The translations under genes were made by a program, and so were the position numbers. The notes below the pieces were generated by a model. The model searched no databases. It worked only from the letters and a program-made list of their open reading frames with translations, and was not told where the DNA came from. Positions 5,337 through 6,410 of a stretch of DNA of 6,410 bases are shown piece by piece. The stretch covers positions 1-6,410 of the forward strand of contig CAZDJQ010000036.1 in the NCBI GenBank assembly GCA_964505765.1, read 5' to 3'. The stretch is from CAZDJQ01 sp964505765 (GTDB lineage Bacteria; Patescibacteriota; Microgenomatia; UBA12405; JAHJSD01). The first letter of the stretch is position 1; every line of letters begins with the position of its first letter.

Positions 5337-5338
5337 TC
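5315..5338 (-). repeat. Inverted end B of the cassette
   Basis: On the minus strand it reads GAATGGCTAGATGGTTAAAT and continues ATAGTT-like into the third unit. It is the inverted partner of 4870-4893, with 21 of 24 positions identical. Its outermost base directly touches the palindrome at 5339-5372, with no spacer. Confidence 0.8.
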
Positions 5339-5372
5339 GAGATAAAGCCTTAGTGAACTAAGGCTTTATCTC
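5339..5372. other. Perfect 15-bp palindrome at the cassette junction
   Basis: Plus-strand arm GAGATAAAGCCTTAG (5339-5353), 4-nt loop TGAA and arm CTAAGGCTTTATCTC (5358-5372) pair without a mismatch. Read on the minus strand, the first arm is the last four codons plus the TAG stop of the surface protein gene. The stem is strong enough to stop or protect a transcript end. No U run follows on the minus strand, because the cassette end begins at the next base, so it is not a standard intrinsic terminator as it stands. Confidence 0.75.
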
Positions 5373-6410
5373 CTCCCACTTCATTTGACTTTCTAATGTT
5401 TGAATAAAGATATCTTGATTTAATAAATTAACAATCATATCCGGCCGGTATTCAAAAGTTGCTGACGGGGCAGTATTGTTTTCCGTTCCTCTGTCTCTTT
5501 CGGCATTAATGCTTCCGTTTCCATTCCCGTCGGCATCAGCCACAAACACCCCTTCCAAATTAGCTTGGCCGCTGTCAGTATCTCCCTGGATCGTAATATT
5601 ACCGTCAACAATAAATATTCCCTGCAAATTATCAACATCACCGTCAACACTTAAATTTCCTGAAATTACAAAAAAGCCGATGCCGCCTTCGGCCACGGTC
5701 AAATCTTGGTCCGCAGTTACGTTGCCGTCAATTAATTTAATTTCCACTTGGTTCGCCCCAACTGAACCGCTGATATCACTAAGATTGCCGGGCTCGGCCT
5801 GATAACTATCATCAAACAGAGCCGAGAAGTATTGGTAGCCAACGTTTGTCGGCTGCCATAAATTGCCGTTTTCCACCTGCCAATCATTGGGATCACCAAC
5901 CCCCTCGCCGTCGTGATAATCAATACTGCTGTTGGCGGCTACCACTCCGTTTTCCTCGAAAATCCATGTTCCGCTGTCAGTATAACGGTTAGTGGCAATA
6001 TAAGGAATACATTGGTCGTGATTAGCGCAGGAACTGGCAATGCGGTCGTCAACACTGCCGTAAGCAGTCACGTCGCCGCCGATAACCTGATACCATGGTT
6101 CACCTATTTGGCTGAAACCGACATGCAAAGTATCTTCGCCGTCATAATCGGCCGGATTTAAATTAAAACTTGTCGACAAATCGCAAGTGTCATTTAGCTC
6201 ATGGACACTGGCTTCAATAAAATCTTCCGAACCGGACGAAAATTCGTACAAATTCCCGTAATCAAGAGTAATGGAATAAGTCCCATCAGAGTTTATCACG
6301 GTGCTTCCTCCTGGATCAAAGATTATATCACCAATATTAACTACATTATTGTCATCAAAATCATCGCAGGATGCATAAGGGTAATTTTCAGTAACGTCAT
6401 AAACTGTCCC
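5358..6410 (-). CDS. Large secreted/surface beta-repeat protein, 5' end outside the window (partial)
   Basis: The C-terminal 350 residues of a protein I cannot assign to a characterised family. The frame stays open to the window edge, so the GTG at 6299 is not taken as the start. The upstream residues include CDDFDDNNVVNIGDIIFDPG. Composition is Asp/Asn/Gly-rich with few lysines and scattered cysteines, as in exported proteins. Residues encoded at about 5735-5535 form a ladder of roughly 20-22-residue repeats (LIDGNVTADQDLTV, VISGNLSVDGDV, IVDGNITIQGDT, LEGVFVADADG) that suggests a beta-solenoid. The end ETFEYRP-like (TFEYRPDMIVNLL) and KWEEIKP resembles C-termini of pilus-associated proteins I recall from Patescibacteria, which is a memory-based impression. 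Its place upstream of the pilX-like gene and pilMNO suggests a pilus tip or adhesin role. Confidence 0.6.
   Translation of the reverse strand, partial: GTVYDVTENYPYASCDDFDDNNVVNIGDIIFDPGGSTVINSDGTYSITLDYGNLYEFSSGSEDFIEASVHELNDTCDLSTSFNLNPADYDGEDTLHVGFSQIGEPWYQVIGGDVTAYGSVDDRIASSCANHDQCIPYIATNRYTDSGTWIFEENGVVAANSSIDYHDGEGVGDPNDWQVENGNLWQPTNVGYQYFSALFDDSYQAEPGNLSDISGSVGANQVEIKLIDGNVTADQDLTVAEGGIGFFVISGNLSVDGDVDNLQGIFIVDGNITIQGDTDSGQANLEGVFVADADGNGNGSINAERDRGTENNTAPSATFEYRPDMIVNLLNQDIFIQTLESQMKWEEIKP

Larger units (their letters stand above)
4870..5338 (-). mobile_element. Four-helix-bundle (IVP/S23) gene cassette with inverted ends
   Basis: A 469-bp unit bounded by 24-bp inverted repeats (21/24 identical) that holds a single gene. 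The gene is about 32% G+C over 4921-5280, against about 48% over 4561-4860 in the pilX-like gene beside it. Both ends begin GAATGGCTA and continue as 8-bp units close to ATGGTTAA. I see no target duplication at the outer edges and no transposase, so any movement would need help in trans or an unrecognised mechanism. The layout resembles the intervening sequences of Leptospira and Coxiella 23S rRNA genes, where an ORF of this protein family lies between paired ends, but here it lies in a pilus operon. That it is mobile is inferred from ends, composition and position. Confidence 0.65.

Noticed and set aside
4870..5338. Spacer-repeat array (CRISPR-like)
   Set aside because: The 8-bp units are contiguous, without spacers, and occur only in two short inverted groups.
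4856..5352. Target site duplication flanking the cassette
   Set aside because: The bases just outside the two ends (GACTGCT side and GAGATAA side) share no direct repeat.
6297..6299. GTG at 6299 as the start of the surface protein
   Set aside because: The same frame remains open without a stop to the window edge and encodes similar Asp/Asn-rich sequence, so the gene is truncated by the window.

Overview
The gene content suggests a genome of the Candidate Phyla Radiation (Patescibacteria), probably a Parcubacteria- or Microgenomates-like lineage. This is inferred from gene order and reduced proteins, not from a marker tree. A tight rpmF-nusB-rnc-rpsP-khpA cluster carries none of the fatty-acid or phospholipid genes (plsX, fab genes, acpP) that usually sit between rpmF and rnc in other bacteria. 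The type IV pilus set next to it (a PilX-like protein, PilM, PilN, PilO) is of a kind common in these small genomes.

Left third (1-1750, + strand): five housekeeping genes for translation and RNA processing, all overlapping or nearly so. They encode ribosomal protein L32, antitermination factor NusB, RNase III, ribosomal protein S16 and the small KH RNA-binding protein KhpA. A promoter-like pair lies so close to the rpmF ATG that its transcript would be nearly leaderless.

Middle and right (1745-6410, - strand, read from right to left): a pilus/surface operon. It starts with the 3' part of a large secreted-looking beta-repeat protein that runs off the window. A PilX-like minor pilin/assembly protein, PilM (cytoplasmic actin-like), PilN and PilO (inner-membrane alignment proteins) follow. 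The pilO and khpA genes converge and overlap by 6 bp, so there is no space for a terminator between the two operons.

The most interesting part is an apparent mobile gene cassette of about 470 bp (4870-5338) inside the pilus operon. It carries one gene, for a four-helix-bundle protein of the 23S-rRNA-intervening-sequence (S23/IVP) family. It is bounded by 24-bp inverted ends (21/24 identical) made of 8-bp tandem units resembling ATGGTTAA. Its gene is about 32% G+C, against about 48% in the adjoining pilX-like coding sequence. One end lies inside the pilX-like reading frame, so the cassette appears to supply that gene's start codon (as ATGA with its own stop) and its first 16 residues. The other end directly abuts a 15-bp perfect palindrome that contains the stop codon of the upstream gene. 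In the transcript the two ends could pair over 22 of 24 positions, the architecture known from RNase III-excised intervening sequences in 23S rRNA, but here in a protein-coding operon.
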